The notes: generated by a model from the letters alone, not told the origin. 64,000 bases of DNA from Symbiodinium natans (GCA_905221605.1 CAJNDS010002259.1:474168-538167); one strand, 5' to 3'; positions 20,538 through 32,504 are shown, counted from the first letter of the stretch. Numbers and translations are program-made.

Positions 20538-22265
20538 GTCTTGCGGTTTTGGGATTCAGGTATTCAGGGCTGGGCTTCTTTCGGGGGCTCTGGCTTAGGG
20601 AATTCGGGGTTTGGGGTTCAGGGTTTAGGCTTAGGGATTTAGGGTTTAGGATTTAGGGGCTTCAGGGGTTTCAGGGGTATTAGGGCTGCAGGGGTTTAGA
20701 GATTTGGGGGTTAAGGGGTTTGCGGGTTTAGGGGTTTAGGGATTTTGGGTTTAGAAGTGTCGGGGCTTTAGGGATCTGGGGGGGATTAGGGGGTTTCGGG
20801 GTTTGGGGATTTAGAGACTTGGGGAGTTTGGGGTTTCGGGGTTTAGGGAATTAGGGCTTTCAGGGATTTTTATGACATGTACAACAATAAATTTCGGATC
20901 TGGGTTGCGCAAGGAACTAGTCCCCCAAGCAGTTTCGGGTTTTGGGGGGTTTAGGGTTTTGGGGTTTAGGGTTAAGGTTTAGGGTTTAGGACCCATTTTC
21001 ATTTTAGACCCTCAACCCTGTGCAAGGAAGTCGGCCCGGTGAAGGCTCGCTGCCGTTGCTTGCTGCCGCTGCTTGGGTTCAGGGTTTAGGGCTTAGGGCT
21101 TAGGGTTTACGGTTCAGGGTTCAGGGTTCAGGGTTCAGGGTTCAGGGTTCAGGGTTTAGGGTTTAGGGTTTAGGGTTTAGGGCGTACATTCCGGAGAGAC
21201 CACCACCTCCTAACCAAGGATCAACTACGTGCCTTAACTTAAACCATTTTAGGGCATCGTATTCGAACCCTACATCCAAGACCCTGAACCCCAAGCCACT
21301 GGATATAGGGATTCCTCTCCAAGCCCCAAATTCTAAACCCCAAAACCACCTAAAACCCAAACCCCAAACCCTAAACCCTAAAACCTGAACTCAGTGGCAC
21401 ATGGGTAGTTTCCTAAATTAGGGTCCCTTTTTGTTGGATCCCTTTTTAAAGGGTGCCGCTTTATAATGGGTACCCTCCAAGGAACCCTAATTTAGAGAGA
21501 ACTACCCACACGGTTTACATTATGGACTCTCTATCCAAGGGTAGTTGCACGGGCCCTTACTATCGTCCCTTACCCCTTAAAGGGATTCTGAAGTATGGGC
21601 CCTTGGGTTTTACAGTGTATAGAAGGGATATATAAGGGGTATATAAGGGGTTCTCTAATAAGGGCCCAGATTCAGGACAATGCCCTAAGCCCTAAACCCT
21701 AAACCCTAAACCTCCCGTTCCTACTAAACTCTCCAGGCTTGCAGGTCGGGAGAAGGAGGAGGTCAGTGCTCTGAGCCGGCTGTGTGCCATGAGTTTCCGA
21801 TGTCCCTTGGTTTAGGGTTTCAGGGTTCAGGGTTTAGAGTTTAGGGTTTAGGGGTACGGAAAGTTTGGGGATTAGGGATTATGGGTTTAGGGCTTCAGGG
21901 CCTAGATTGTTGTGTTTTTTCGGGGTTGTGGGGGTCTTAGGGTCTTCGGCTTTAGGGCCTTAAGGCTTCCGGGTTTCAAGGCTTCGGTGTTCTTAGGGTC
22001 TCAGGGTGTTTTGGGTTTTTTGGGTCTTAGGGTTTTAGAGTCTTAGGATTTGAGGCCTTCTGGGTATTAGTGCGCAGGGTCACGGGGCAATCCTTCCACT
22101 GCGTCCTTTTCGAGGAGGCCCAGCTGTTTTTAAGGGCTTAGGGCAGAAAAAATGTAGGATTTCGGGTTCCCTGTCAACACTTTAGGGATTGGGGTTTAGG
22201 GTCCAGGCTCATGATCCCGCCGAGCAATGAGGGTGCAGGGCGACGAAAGCCCAAAGGTAGTGGGG
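20538..22265. other. Telomere-like desert with short unique islands
   Basis: Mostly decayed TTTAGGG words. Islands such as 21745-21805 (LAGREKEEVSALSRLCAMSF in one frame) and 22075-22130 (RVTGQSFHCVLFEEAQLFL) are flanked by repeats like the fabI exons but I cannot name them. Confidence 0.4.
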
Positions 22266-22336
22266 GTTTAGGGTTTAGGGTTTAGGGTTTAGGGTTTAGG
22301 GTTTAGGGTTTAGGGTTTAGGGTTTAGGGTTTAGGG
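22266..22336 (+). repeat. Telomere-like array, G-rich
   Basis: Ten perfect TTTAGGG units. Confidence 0.97.
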
Positions 22337-22348
22337 TCCCCCCGATAG

Positions 22349-22413
22349 TCACTCCATGACGATAGAAGAGGGCCCCGAGTGGCGGATGTGGTCGCAGTTC
22401 GAAGGTCCGGGAG
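22349..22413 (+). other. Exon-like island, unidentified
   Basis: Between two G-rich arrays: HSMTIEEGPEWRMWSQFEGP in one open frame. No family recognised. Confidence 0.3.
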
Positions 22414-22439
22414 GTGCGTACTTTAGGGTTTAGGGTTTA

Positions 22440-23420
22440 GGGTTTAGGGTTTAGGGTTTGCTAGGCAGCTTGCGGTGTAGGAGTTAGTGTGCAGGGTCGC
22501 TGCATGCAAACGCCCTAAAGGCTCTAGAATTTGACTTTTGGCATATGCTCAGGGCACAAGATGGTATGGCGCTGCAGTTTGCAGCAACGGTGGCCGCGCA
22601 AAGCACCCACAGCAAGTTCTTGAGGTTGAGCACGCAGCAAGAAGACTGAGCTAGCCTAGTCTTCCGAAGCAGACGGTATAGGGTTTAGGGTTTAGGGTGT
22701 CGGGTGTAGGGTTTAGGGTGTCGGGTGTAGGGTTTAGGGTTGTAGCAGGCTCGTTTGATCACAGGCCTTTCCAAGTAAGCCGAAGATCAGCGAACATGCG
22801 TTGAGAGCCCAACGTCAGATTGCTTATGACTGCCTCAGCACTCGACACATCCGCAGCAGCCTGAACGTGCTATCGGGGTTGTAATAATTTAATTTCTGAT
22901 AGTATTCCCTTAAACCCCTTTATGAGTATACTGAGATACCCCCCAAAACCCTGTTAAATTATTCAGGCCCCTATAGTAGGCATGGAGGCAATGCATCAAC
23001 CTCAGGATTGCAGTTCCACAGGGTGCATATCTCTTGACTTTTTTCCAATGCGCAGCAACGCATTTCAATGGGCCTGTCCAAGGCTGCAGGGGCTGCGCTG
23101 GTCATGTCCGAGCGAATGATGAGCTAGCACAAAGTTCAGATGTCGACACGACAACCTCAATCTCCGCAGGAAAATTTTGCGGCGCGCTTCGGGTCCCAAA
23201 CACAGGTTGTGGAAATTGGGGTTCATGGGCTCATGCTGTGGACAGCATCCTCTCTGCACAGAGGCAAGCCTTCGCCAAGTATGATTTACTGTAGATGTTT
23301 GAGCAAAGGAGGTGCCTAGAGCATCTCTGCAAAGGACTTCTGTTCGGGGTTTCAAGGGGCCTTGGATTGGTCCGGGAAATTGCCAGTCCAGACCGCAGCC
23401 GAGTGTGGGTTTAGGGTAAC
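22440..23420. other. Unassigned unique sequence
   Basis: About 1 kb with few telomere-like words. Short overlapping ORFs on both strands (86 and 96 codons at 23034-23355), none convincing. Confidence 0.4.
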
Positions 23421-23768
23421 CCTAAACCCTAAACCCTAAACCCTAAACCCTAATTTGGGGTTGAGGGCACTCAAAACCAAACTGTCCGCGGCTGCTCGTT
23501 GCCGTAATCTCAGCCATTGCCTTCCGCGGAAGTGGCAAGGACATTCAGTAGATAATGTCAATAACTTGAACGGGCTTAGGTTTCAGGATCTAGGGTTTCG
23601 AGTCGAACCCTTACGCCCGTAAGCTTCTAAACTGCCGAGCGCCCCAAGCCCTAAACCCCAAACTCCAAACCCTAAACCCCAAACCCTAAACCCCAAACCC
23701 TAAACCCCAAACCCTAAACCCCAAACCCTAAACCCCAAACCCGAAACCAAAAGCCCCAAACCCTTCAG

Positions 23769-23861
23769 GGCAAGCAGCTGCGCACCCAGAACCTGGAGGG
23801 CTTGGAAGGGGAGACTGGACGTGTCTTCGCTGTTTGGGGAGACGCGCCCGGAGACCCAAAG
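23769..23861 (+). other. Exon-like island, unidentified
   Basis: Starts after CTTCAG: GKQLRTQNLEGLEGETGRVF then AVWGDAPGDPK, 31 open codons. C-rich repeats before, G-rich after, the same signature as fabI exons. Product unknown. Confidence 0.45.
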
Positions 23862-24265
23862 GGAATGGGGGTTTAGGGTTTAGGGTTTAGGTTTTAGGGT
23901 TTAGGGTTTTAGGGTTTTAGGGTTTAGGGCTTGGGGGGTTTAGTAGGGCTTTCAAGACTTCTAGCCCTGACGACGTTTGTGGTCGCTTTAAGGTGCTTAG
24001 GGGGTGATCTAAACCCTAAACCCTAAACCCTAAACCCCTTTTGGAGTCTTCGGTTTGGTTTGGGTCTCTTGGGGCTAAGGGGGTGCAGGACTTTGGGGTT
24101 GAGGGCTTCAAGGTTTTGCGGGGGGGGGGGGGGATAATGTGCTGCAAGACGCACCTTTGGACGAGGGCTCTTTAGGGGTTTAGGGTTTAGGGTTTTAGGG
24201 TTTAGGGTTTGGGGTTTAGGGTTTAGGGTTTAGGGTTTAGGGTTTAGGGTTTAGGGTTTAAGAAG

Positions 24266-24388
24266 GATCCTTGGTCCTGTGCGAACTGCGCGAAGATGGA
24301 GAATCGGCAAAAGGACTGGAACTGCTTGACCAAGTGGACCAAAGCCAATGAGGGCCCTTTGTCATGCACGTACACCCAGAAGGCCACG
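24266..24388 (+). other. Exon-like island with Cys pairs, unidentified
   Basis: After AGAAG: DPWSCANCAKMENRQKDWNC then LTKWTKANEGPLSC, 41 open codons. The Cys spacing (C-x2-C, then C and C) suggests a small zinc site but no family is clear. Flanked by G-rich arrays. Confidence 0.45.
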
Positions 24389-24476
24389 TTTAGGGTTAGG
24401 GTTTAGGGTTAGGGTTTAGAGTTCAGGGTTTAGGGTTTAGGGTTCAGGGTTCAGGGTTTAGGGTTTTAGGCTTTAG

Positions 24477-24710
24477 GGATGTTTGCATGGACTGGCCTCA
24501 GTACGAAAACTGGGCAGCGAAGAACAGAAGCCTGTCTTCTTTCTGAAGCCCTGGAACACTGGGAAGTGTATGAGCGAAGCAATGCGGACCATAATTTCGG
24601 GGGCCGAAACGGCTTTGAGAAGCGCTTTGCAAGTTCCGGCTGACATGTACCGCCCGCGTGAGACAGAGGTGGGCACCCGAAAGAACAGGGGTTATGAGAT
24701 GTAAATGGAA
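24477..24710 (+). other. Open region, strand and frame unclear
   Basis: Unique sequence after a G-rich array. Frames read DVCMDWPQYENWAAKNRS and, shifted, ALEHWEVYERSNADHNFGG; both could be exon pieces, and no single frame runs through. Confidence 0.25.
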
Positions 24711-24799
24711 CATTATGTGATGTGTGTGGACCAGCTGACTCGTGAGAGTTCAGTTCAGTGACGTTCAATGACTTGCAGAGTTGCAGCGCATGAGCTGTC

Positions 24800-24829
24800 T
24801 TGTAGAAAGAAAGAGAGAGAAAGAGAGCA

Positions 24830-24865
<36 letters not shown>

Positions 24866-24867
24866 CA

Positions 24868-24899
<32 letters not shown>

Positions 24900-24975
24900 A
24901 GACCAACGAGAAAGAGACAAAGAGAGAGACGGAGAGATAAGAGTGAGAGAAAGAGCGATGGAGAGTGAGAGATAT
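24800..24975 (+). repeat. GA microsatellite
   Basis: Long AGAGAG/AAAGAG tract; ORFs across it in both strands (RERERE or SLSLSL) are artefacts. Confidence 0.97.
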
Positions 24976-25320
24976 AAGTGATATAAGTCGTAAAGAAAAA
25001 CCTAGAAAGGAACAACGGGACACATAGTGACCCTGAGCATGTCAGCCCTAAACTCCATAATTCCAAAACCCTTCATAAGGGACAATCTGTGGTGGCACTT
25101 CCTCCTAAGAACCTGCCAGAAAACCCAAAAAAGCCCTAAACCCTAAACCCCATAAACCCTAAACACCATATACCCTAAGCCCTAAACCCCATAAACCCTA
25201 AACCCTAAACCGCTAACCCTAAACCCTAAACGGCCCAGACCCTAAGTCCCTCCGCTGCAAGGCGATGGTCCAGAGCGCAGCTGCTGGGAGAAATCGCCAA
25301 GGGCGCTCTGGATCGCACGA

Positions 25321-25935
25321 TGGGGTTTAGGGTTTAGGGCTAGGGCTTAGGGGTTAGGGTTTTGCGTTTAGGGTTTGGGGTTTGGGGTTTAGGGTTTGGG
25401 GGTTTGGGGTTTAGGGTTTTGGGGTTTAGGGTTTAGGGGTTTAGGGTTTAGGGGTTTAGGGTTTAGGTTTTTAGGGTTTTGGGGGTTTGGGGTTTAGGGT
25501 TTGAGGGTTTAGGGGTTTAGGGTTTAGGGGTTTAGGGTTTAGGTTTTTAGGGTTTGGGGGTTTTGGGGTTTAGGGTTTGAGGGTTCTGGGGTTCAGGGTT
25601 TTGGGTTTAGGGTTCTGGGGTTTAGGGTTTTGGGTTCTGGGGTTTAGGGTTTGGGGTTTCGGGTTCTGGGGTTTAGGGTTTTGGGTTGAGGGTTTAGGGT
25701 TGAAGTTTTTAGGGTTTTGGGGTTTTGGGGTTTAGAGTTTCGGGTTTGGAGTTCAGGGTCTGGAGTTGCGGGTTTTGGGTTCTGGGGTTTATGGTTTTAG
25801 GGTTCAGGGTTTTGGGTTTTAGGTTCTGGTATGTGTGTGTAGGGTTGTGGGTTTTGGGGTTTAGGGTTCTGGAGTTAGGGTTCTGGGGTTTAGGGTTTTT
25901 GGGTTTAGGGTTTGGGGTTTTTGGGTGTAGGCTTG
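25321..25935 (+). repeat. 600-bp degenerate G-rich telomere-like array
   Basis: TTTAGGG mixed with TTTGGGG, TTCTGGGG, TTTTGGG and TTTCGGG variants, about 85 units, with no unique islands. Confidence 0.95.
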
Positions 25936-27447
25936 AGTTCCGTCCATGGGTCTAATTGGGTCAGAGAAAGAAGATGCTGCACACGATACTGCTAGGCACC
26001 TTTCAAAATCTCCACAGTTGAGTGCCCGGGGTCTTTAGTGTCCCTAAACCCTAAACCCTAAACCCTAAACCCTAAAACCTGAACCTCAAAATCCTGAGGT
26101 GACTGGGGCTTGTGCCGGGCCAACGTTGGAGCCACGGCCGCAAGCAGCTCACGCTAGGATTCCTGGAGCCAACCACCACTTCCCTCTCTCGGACCGTCTT
26201 TTTTTAGGATTTAGGGTTTAGGGTTTAGGGGTTTAGGGTTTAGGGTTTAGGGTTAGGGTTATGGCTTTGGGCCTTTTGGCTCTATAAAAACCCACATCCT
26301 CAACCCTCAACCGCATCGGCGCAGGGTGGCTACGGGGATGAAGTCTTAAGGGAAATCGTGTATGGCCCTACATCGGGTGTGCATATATGACCGTGTATAT
26401 ACGAACTTCTACTATAGCAACCCCACAACCCTGTTCTAATCATTATTGCCGCCACATTACACATAACACAGACCGTTCAAGGTCCTGAGTCACCCCAAAG
26501 TAAGAACCCCCCCCCTCCCCCCCCCCTCCCCTCCCCCCAGCCTGTGTAAGCCAGGGCTTAGCCGTTAAACCGTGGCAAGCAGCTCAACTCAATTCAGTTC
26601 AATTCAGTTGCGCAGGGTGCGAGCTGGGATGTGCATGCCACGCTTCCGCGCTTGCAGGCGCTGGGTTTGTCGAGCGTTTCTCGTGAACCTCGCCGTCCAC
26701 TTTTGGTAACGTCTCGCACGCAGTTTTCTGCTTCATTCATGAGGGAGGACCGTAGCAGAGCAATGTGGGGCAGTTGGGACCCCCCCCCCCTCCCCCCCCC
26801 CATAAACCCGTGCAAGGGTCGCCCCCTTAGGGTTTGGGTTTGGGTTTAGAGTTTAGGGTTTAGGGTTTAGGGCTACTCATAAGCCGAGGAGACTTGACGT
26901 CGCCTCCCGCCCAGCGATGGGCTCACACCAAGGTGCTGATGTTGCCTCCTTTAGGGGTTTTGTAGAGCTTTCGAGTTCTGGGTTGAGGACTACTTTGGGT
27001 TGTTGCTTTTTCCCGGACGTTAGTGCTCCAGGACTCTAGGGGCTTGGGAGGTAGGGATGCAGAGCTTTCGGTTTCTTTTGGGGCGTTGGGCTCCAGAATG
27101 AGTTTTGGGTGGGTTTCACGGAAGGATGTAAGCAGGTCAGACATCAGTTAGGGGCGCAGCTGTCAGGCTTCTTGTCTGATGGACCTGACGCCCAACGGTT
27201 CCCCTAAACCCCAACCTCATCCCTCCCCCCCCCATAGCAAGAACCCCCCCCCCATAGCAAGAAGACAAGTGGGGGGCTTCCGAAAGTAGGTGGGGTCCTT
27301 ATTATTAGGGCATCCTAATATTTTGGCGACTGTATTAGGGGTCCCTTATTCTCGCAAACCCTCAACCCCACCAAACCCCAAACCTTGAGATGATCCTAAT
27401 AGTCCTTAGTAGGGATTATAGACCTCACCCTAAACCCCAGACGCTAG
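25936..27447. other. Mixed unique and telomere-like sequence
   Basis: Short arrays at 26041-26080 and 26205-26255, C runs near 26509-26538 and 26780-26800, no recognisable gene. A dispersed repeat copy lies at 27291-27350. Confidence 0.4.
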
Positions 27448-27543
27448 CACCTAAACCCTAAACCCTAAACCCTAAACCCTAAACCCTAAACCCTAAACCC
27501 TAAACCCTAAACCCTAAACCCTAAACCCTAAACCCTAAACCCT
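27448..27543 (+). repeat. Telomere-like array, C-rich
   Basis: Thirteen perfect CCCTAAA units, followed by a unique island (AWQGRLAFAPITAAGSEASS in one frame, 27578 on). Confidence 0.95.
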
Positions 27544-27779
27544 TTGCTTTCGTAGACCCCCCCCACATGTGAAGAAAATGGCGTGGCAGGGGCGGCTCGC
27601 CTTTGCTCCTATCACGGCCGCGGGCTCGGAAGCTTCAAGCGGGTTGAGCTTGCTCTACGGGTGTGAAGTCTTAAGGGGCTCCCAAGCCCTATGGGATGGT
27701 TCGAACTTGAAACCCTCAGCCCTTAGCCCTAAGCCCTAAGCCCTAAGCCCTAAGCCCTAGACCCTAGACTAGACCCTAA

Positions 27780-29100
27780 ACCCTAAATTTCAGGCCTAGC
27801 GGCACGGGCCGGCCCCCGCCCCCCAAAGCACGAAACCTTGAACCTTGGCACTGTCTTCTCTTTCCCGTGTCTTTGTCCTCTCCTTCTCTCTGTCTCTCTT
27901 TCTCCTGCCTTCGCCCCCCCTCCCTCCCCCCCCCTCCGGCGCGCGCGCGCGCGCGCGCCGCGCGCGCGCGCGCGCACCCGCATCAGGAGCATCAGTGGGG
28001 TTGGTTTGGGGGCCTTAAAAGCATTCTATGCATGCGTTTTGCCTTCGAAAAACCTTCAGAAAACGCTGTAAACACGTGTTTTTGGGCTTGGGAAGCCTTT
28101 TGGGACCCAGGAAAGGGAGCATCATGAGCATCAGCGGCCTCCCCCAGGCCATCCAAAACCCCCTTAAACACGCCGATTGTATGTGCTTGAACGCTTGCGT
28201 GCCCACGAAACCCCCAAAAGCAAGACCCCGAATGCCCTTAAGGGCATTCGGGGTCCTGCTGTTCGGGTGTTTTGTAGGCAGAAGCCGTTCGAGCGCGTAA
28301 AATGAGCGATTTTAGGGGCGTTTTTACGTGGACCCACAAAACACTCGGTATTTACGAGGTTTTCTGCTGTTGGAACACCCCCCCAAACCGAGCATCATGA
28401 GCATCAGCTGGGTCTCTGGGCCGTGGGCCCGGACCCCCCCACGAAGCCCATGAGAAACGATGGCTCGATGATGCGCCCGGACCCCGCGCATCAGCAGCAT
28501 CAGCAGACCCCCCCCCGGACGTGGGTTTCGATGATGCGCACTTTGGGGGCGGGTCAAGGGCAACAGGGTGGGGGTCGGAGGCACGCGTGAAAAACCTCAT
28601 AAAAACACGGTATTTACGGTGATTTCAGCGTTTTTCAGCGTTTTTTATTGCCTTGGGCCCGCGGGCCAGGGCTGCTGATGCTCATGATGCTCGCCTGGTT
28701 TTGGGCTTCCGGTACCCCCCCCAAACCTTGAAAAACGTGGTTTCGGCCTGGCGCGCGCCCCATGTGAAAAGCTAGGGCCGATGATGCGCGCCCGTGAGGG
28801 TTTAATGGGGTGCTGCGGGTGTTTTGTGGCCTCGGTTTTTCGTAAAAACCCATGGTTTTTACGAGGTTTTCGTGCTTTTCGCACCACCGCGTGTTGCGTC
28901 CCCTTGGATGCCGTTTTGGAGGCCTCCCGAAGGGCCCCGCGCGAATTTGAAGCAATTTTGGGCGGGGTCGGCGGCTCGGGCGCTCGCCCCTTAAAGCTAG
29001 CGCTTTAGTGCGACGCGGGCTCCGCCCTGGACCACGGGCGGCGCGGGGGCCGGATTTAGGAGCCTCCGGCTCAAGCCGCCGACCCCGCAGGAGAACAAGT
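27780..29100. other. GC-rich block without telomere repeats
   Basis: Distinct from its surroundings. Holds a GC alternating run (27938-27975), a 32-base perfect palindrome (28224-28255), and recurrent GAGCATCATGAGCATCAG words on both strands. Overlapping ORFs on both strands show no known domain. Confidence 0.6.
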
Positions 29101-29139
29101 TTAAGGTTTGGGGTTTGGTGATTTTGTTTGCGGTTCCTG

Positions 29140-29141
<2 letters not shown>

Positions 29142-29216
<75 letters not shown>
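29142..29216 (+). repeat. Run of 75 consecutive G
   Basis: Uninterrupted poly-G. Could be real or a collapsed or extended sequencing artefact. Confidence 0.9.
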
Positions 29217-29217
<1 letters not shown>

Positions 29218-29423
29218 GCGGGGCTCAAAGATGGGTTTTTTCCAAAAGAGCCCCTATGCCCTGTGCGAAAACGCCTATGGTCCATGAGTTTACGCGGTGT
29301 GGGTGGCCTGTTCCTCCACGGAAAAGCTGGCGGGGTACCCCCCCCCCCCGCGTTTTAGGGGGTAAGGAGGGAAAGAGGGAGGTTTTCACTTTTCCCATCC
29401 AACACGCCGCCAGGGTCGGCGGA

Positions 29424-29608
29424 CCCTAAACCCTAAACCCTAAACCCTAAACCCTAAACCCTAAACCCTAAACCCTAAACCCTAAACCCTAAACCCGAAA
29501 CCCGAAACCCTAAACCCTAAACCCTAAACCCTAAACCCTAAACCCTAAACCCTAAACCCTAAACCCTAAACCCTAAACCCTAAACCCTAAACCCTAAACC
29601 CTAAACCC
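29424..29608 (+). repeat. Longest perfect telomere-like array, C-rich
   Basis: About 26 CCCTAAA units with two CCCGAAA variants in the middle. Confidence 0.98.
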
Positions 29609-30230
29609 AGCCTGCGCTTTCAAGGAGCCTCAGACCGTGCCCCGGTTTAATTGAGGTATATACTTGTTGGAGGGCTCCCTTTTATGAACTACAAGGTGTG
29701 TTCCTTAGTTTAGGCTTGTAGGGTTCAGGTGTATCGGTTTAGGGTTTAGGGTTTTCGGGTTTAGGGTTCGTAGAAATTGCATAGAGTTTTTGGGTCCCAA
29801 AAACCTTTTTTTGTTTCGGGATTTGGGTTTCTTGATGCTGCATGGATGGTCGGAGCTTCTTTGCACTCAGGAGATGACGGAAAGCGACTCAGCTGAGCTT
29901 GGGTTCCTCCCCCCAAGGGTTTGGGTTTAGGGTTTAGAGTTTAGGGTTTAGGGCTAGGGTTTAGGGTTTAGGGGCTAGGGTTTAGGGTTTAGGCTTTAGC
30001 GTTTAGCGTTTACGTAGGGTTGAGGGTTCGGGTTTGTAGGGTTTGTAGGGTTTAACCCCAGAGATCCCAAATACCCTCACCGCGGGCCACTAGCCCATAG
30101 ATGATGCATCAAGCGCTCTTCTTGGGCTTCCTTTTCTGGAGCAACACCCTAAGCCCTAAACCCTAAACCCTAAACAAGGCTTGGGGGTTTCAAGGGACAT
30201 CCCTTGGAACCAGAAGACTGCCACAGCAGA
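29609..30230. other. Telomere-like words and unique filler
   Basis: Decayed G-rich units at 29735-29770 and 29925-30060; nothing else supported. Confidence 0.5.
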
Positions 30231-30321
30231 GGTTATATGAGAGAGGCACAGCGCGAGATGAACCTGGCCCGCCAGACTCTACAGCACCTCGGCCGAAGCT
30301 TCTTCCCTGAACGCCGGAAAG
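30231..30321 (+). other. Exon-like island with donor inside a telomere repeat
   Basis: After CAGAG: YMREAQREMNLARQTLQHLG then RSFFPERRK, 30 open codons, helical and charged. It ends AAAG before GTTTAGGG, so the repeat would supply a GT donor. Product unknown. Confidence 0.45.
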
Positions 30322-30643
30322 GTTTAGGGTTCAGGGTTCAGGGTTTCAGGTTTAGGGTTTAGGGTTTTAGGATTTTAGGGTTTAGGGTTTAGGGTTTAGG
30401 GTTTAGGACCCTGAAAAGCCCCGACACCCTGAGAGAGCCCCTCTGCGCGCAGAAGTCCCCACATCATGGGCCTCGCAAAAGGCGCGCTTGAAGAGATGAC
30501 CCGAAGCGCCCTACCGAAGCCTGAAGCCCGAGGGTGCCAACCCCTGCGTCCTCCTACGAACCCTCAACGCCAAACCCTAAAGCCTAGACAGTAAACTAAC
30601 CCTAAACCCTGAACCCTCAACCCTAAACCCTGAACCCTGAAAG

Positions 30644-30726
30644 GGGATGCTGGGCTCGACCCCGGCGTTTACACTGAGGATGCACGGCGGTGCGTCGCGG
30701 GAGGCCTTCTCTTCGGCAAGCGCTAG
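30644..30726 (+). other. Exon-like island ending in a stop, unidentified
   Basis: After GAAAG: DAGLDPGVYTEDARRCVAGG then LLFGKR and TAG at 30724-30726. C-rich repeats before and G-rich after. Could be the last exon of an unknown gene that includes 30231-30321. Confidence 0.35.
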
Positions 30727-31141
30727 AAGCTGCTTCTCTTTTCTCTTTTGAGGGTTTAGGGTTTAGGGTATAGGGTTTAGGGTTTAGGGTTTAGGGTTTA
30801 GGGGGTGGTTCAGAGTTGAGGGTTCAGGGTTAGGGTGTACGGGTTCTTTGGGAGGGGAAAGGGTTAAGGGTATTTGGGGTTATCGCGGTGTTATAGGGTT
30901 TCTGGGGGGTTTGGGGTTTAGGCGTTCAAGGGACTTAAAGGGGTTCAGGAATTTGGCCTAGGATCCCGAAGCCCGCTACTGCCAGGATGTGCGTATTTGA
31001 GAAATCCGAGAAACTACAAGATGACGAATACTCACCAAAAGGTAATCAGAGTAATCACGAACTGGAAAAAAACTTTTTGGGGTTCCTCAAGCTAACCCTG
31101 GTCTGCGGCCAATGCACAGCAACCAAACGGTGGTTTCCGAA

Positions 31142-31430
31142 ATTAGGGGGTACCTTATGGGGGTCCTTATTATAAAGGGGGTCCTATGACTTGGGGACTC
31201 TATGAGGGGTCCCTTATTTTCGTAAGCCCCCAGATCAAGCCACAGATCGTTGTAACAGGTCCTTACACCGAACTCCCTCTGCACGTCTTAGCCTGCCGAG
31301 GAACTCTGTTTTTTGTTCACCTGAACCCGAAGAAACTGTTAAAACCTATCGGCTTGGTTGATGAATCTAACAGGGTCATCTGGGGATTTGCGATATTGGG
31401 GGTACCTTATCTGTTATAATAATAATGATG

Positions 31431-31461
<31 letters not shown>

Positions 31462-31525
31462 GGGAATCCTATGACTTGGGGGGTCTACATTAGGGGTCCC
31501 TTGTGACCGTAAGCCCCCATTTGCT
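31142..31525. repeat. Two copies of a dispersed 100-bp repeat around a TAA microsatellite
   Basis: GGGGGTACCTTAT, TATGACTTGGGG and AGGGGTCCCTT recur at 31142-31232 and 31398-31520; the second is split by (TAA)n at 31418-31461. A third, looser copy is at 27291-27350. Confidence 0.75.
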
Positions 31526-31607
31526 CCACGTGTCAGCTGCAAAGGGCAGGCGCGTCTCGAAGCCAGCGTAGGGATGTACTGTCTTCACGAAACCCTAAGT
31601 CCTAAGT

Positions 31608-31736
31608 CCTAAGGGTTTAAGGGTTGAAGGGTTTAAGGGTTTAAGGGTTTAGGGGTTTAGGGTTTAGGGGTTTAGGGGTTTAGGGGTTTAGGGGTTTAGG
31701 GGTTTAAGGGTTTAAGGGTTTAAGGGTTTAGGGGAA
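31608..31736 (+). repeat. G-rich telomere-like variant array
   Basis: Units are mostly TTTAAGGG and TTTAGGGG rather than TTTAGGG. Confidence 0.95.
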
Positions 31737-31739
31737 GCT

Positions 31740-32460
31740 GGTTAGGAATTCTCAGGTAAGCGAGCCCAGGACTCGGGGTAGGCCCTTACTCCCCTTTCTG
31801 TTAGGGTGCGGGTTCTGCAGGCCCCTTTAAGCCGAAACGGCATTCCGAGGTTACTCTTGGGTCTAGTACCCTAAACTTTAAACCCCAAACTCAGGGCCTA
31901 GGCCGCCCCCCTACGTTTGGGGGGCGGCGCTTAGGCGCAAGCCAACCCAGATCGCTCGCCCCCCTTCTGCAGCTCGGGGGTGGGTAGCACCCACTAGGGG
32001 GCCTCTGGCCAGGGGCCCCCTGGGACCCCCCTTTCTTTGCCGCCTTGGACGGCGTGGGATGGGAGGAAAGTGTTAGATGGCCTTCCGCAGTCGGGCCAAA
32101 GCTGCTCTTCGCGCCTCACGAAGCTTTCGAGCTTGTTCCAAAGCCTAACCTTCACAGCATCTACGCCTTCTCACAGCAAACCCCAAACTCCAAACCCTAA
32201 ACCCTAAACTCTAAACCCTAAACCCTAGTCTAGGGGCTTTAACCCTAAACCCTAAAGCCTAAAGCCTACAGCCTAAAGCCTAAACCCTAGTTAGGGCCAA
32301 ACCCACGGCCAGGAGCCAGAGATGGAATCCTTACTGCCAGCGGTGCAAAGCCGGGAGGCCTCCATAGCTTTGGGGGTTTCGAGTTTAGGGTTGAGGGTTT
32401 AGGGTTTAGGGTTGAGGGTTTGGGGTTTAGGGTTTAGGGTTTACGGTTTAGGGCAGCGAC
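31740..32460. other. Unassigned, partly telomere-like
   Basis: One dispersed repeat copy (31806-31862), C-rich words at 32170-32290, and an open stretch EPEMESLLPAVQSREAS near 32316-32370 that may be an exon. Confidence 0.35.
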
Positions 32461-32504
32461 GGTCCTCATTAGGAGCTTACGAAGGATCACTCACTCACTT
32501 TCCT

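Noticed and set aside
28635-29285. 216-codon minus-strand ORF
   Set aside because: Its core is a long proline run from the 75-G tract; the rest has no recognisable domain and competes with other frames.
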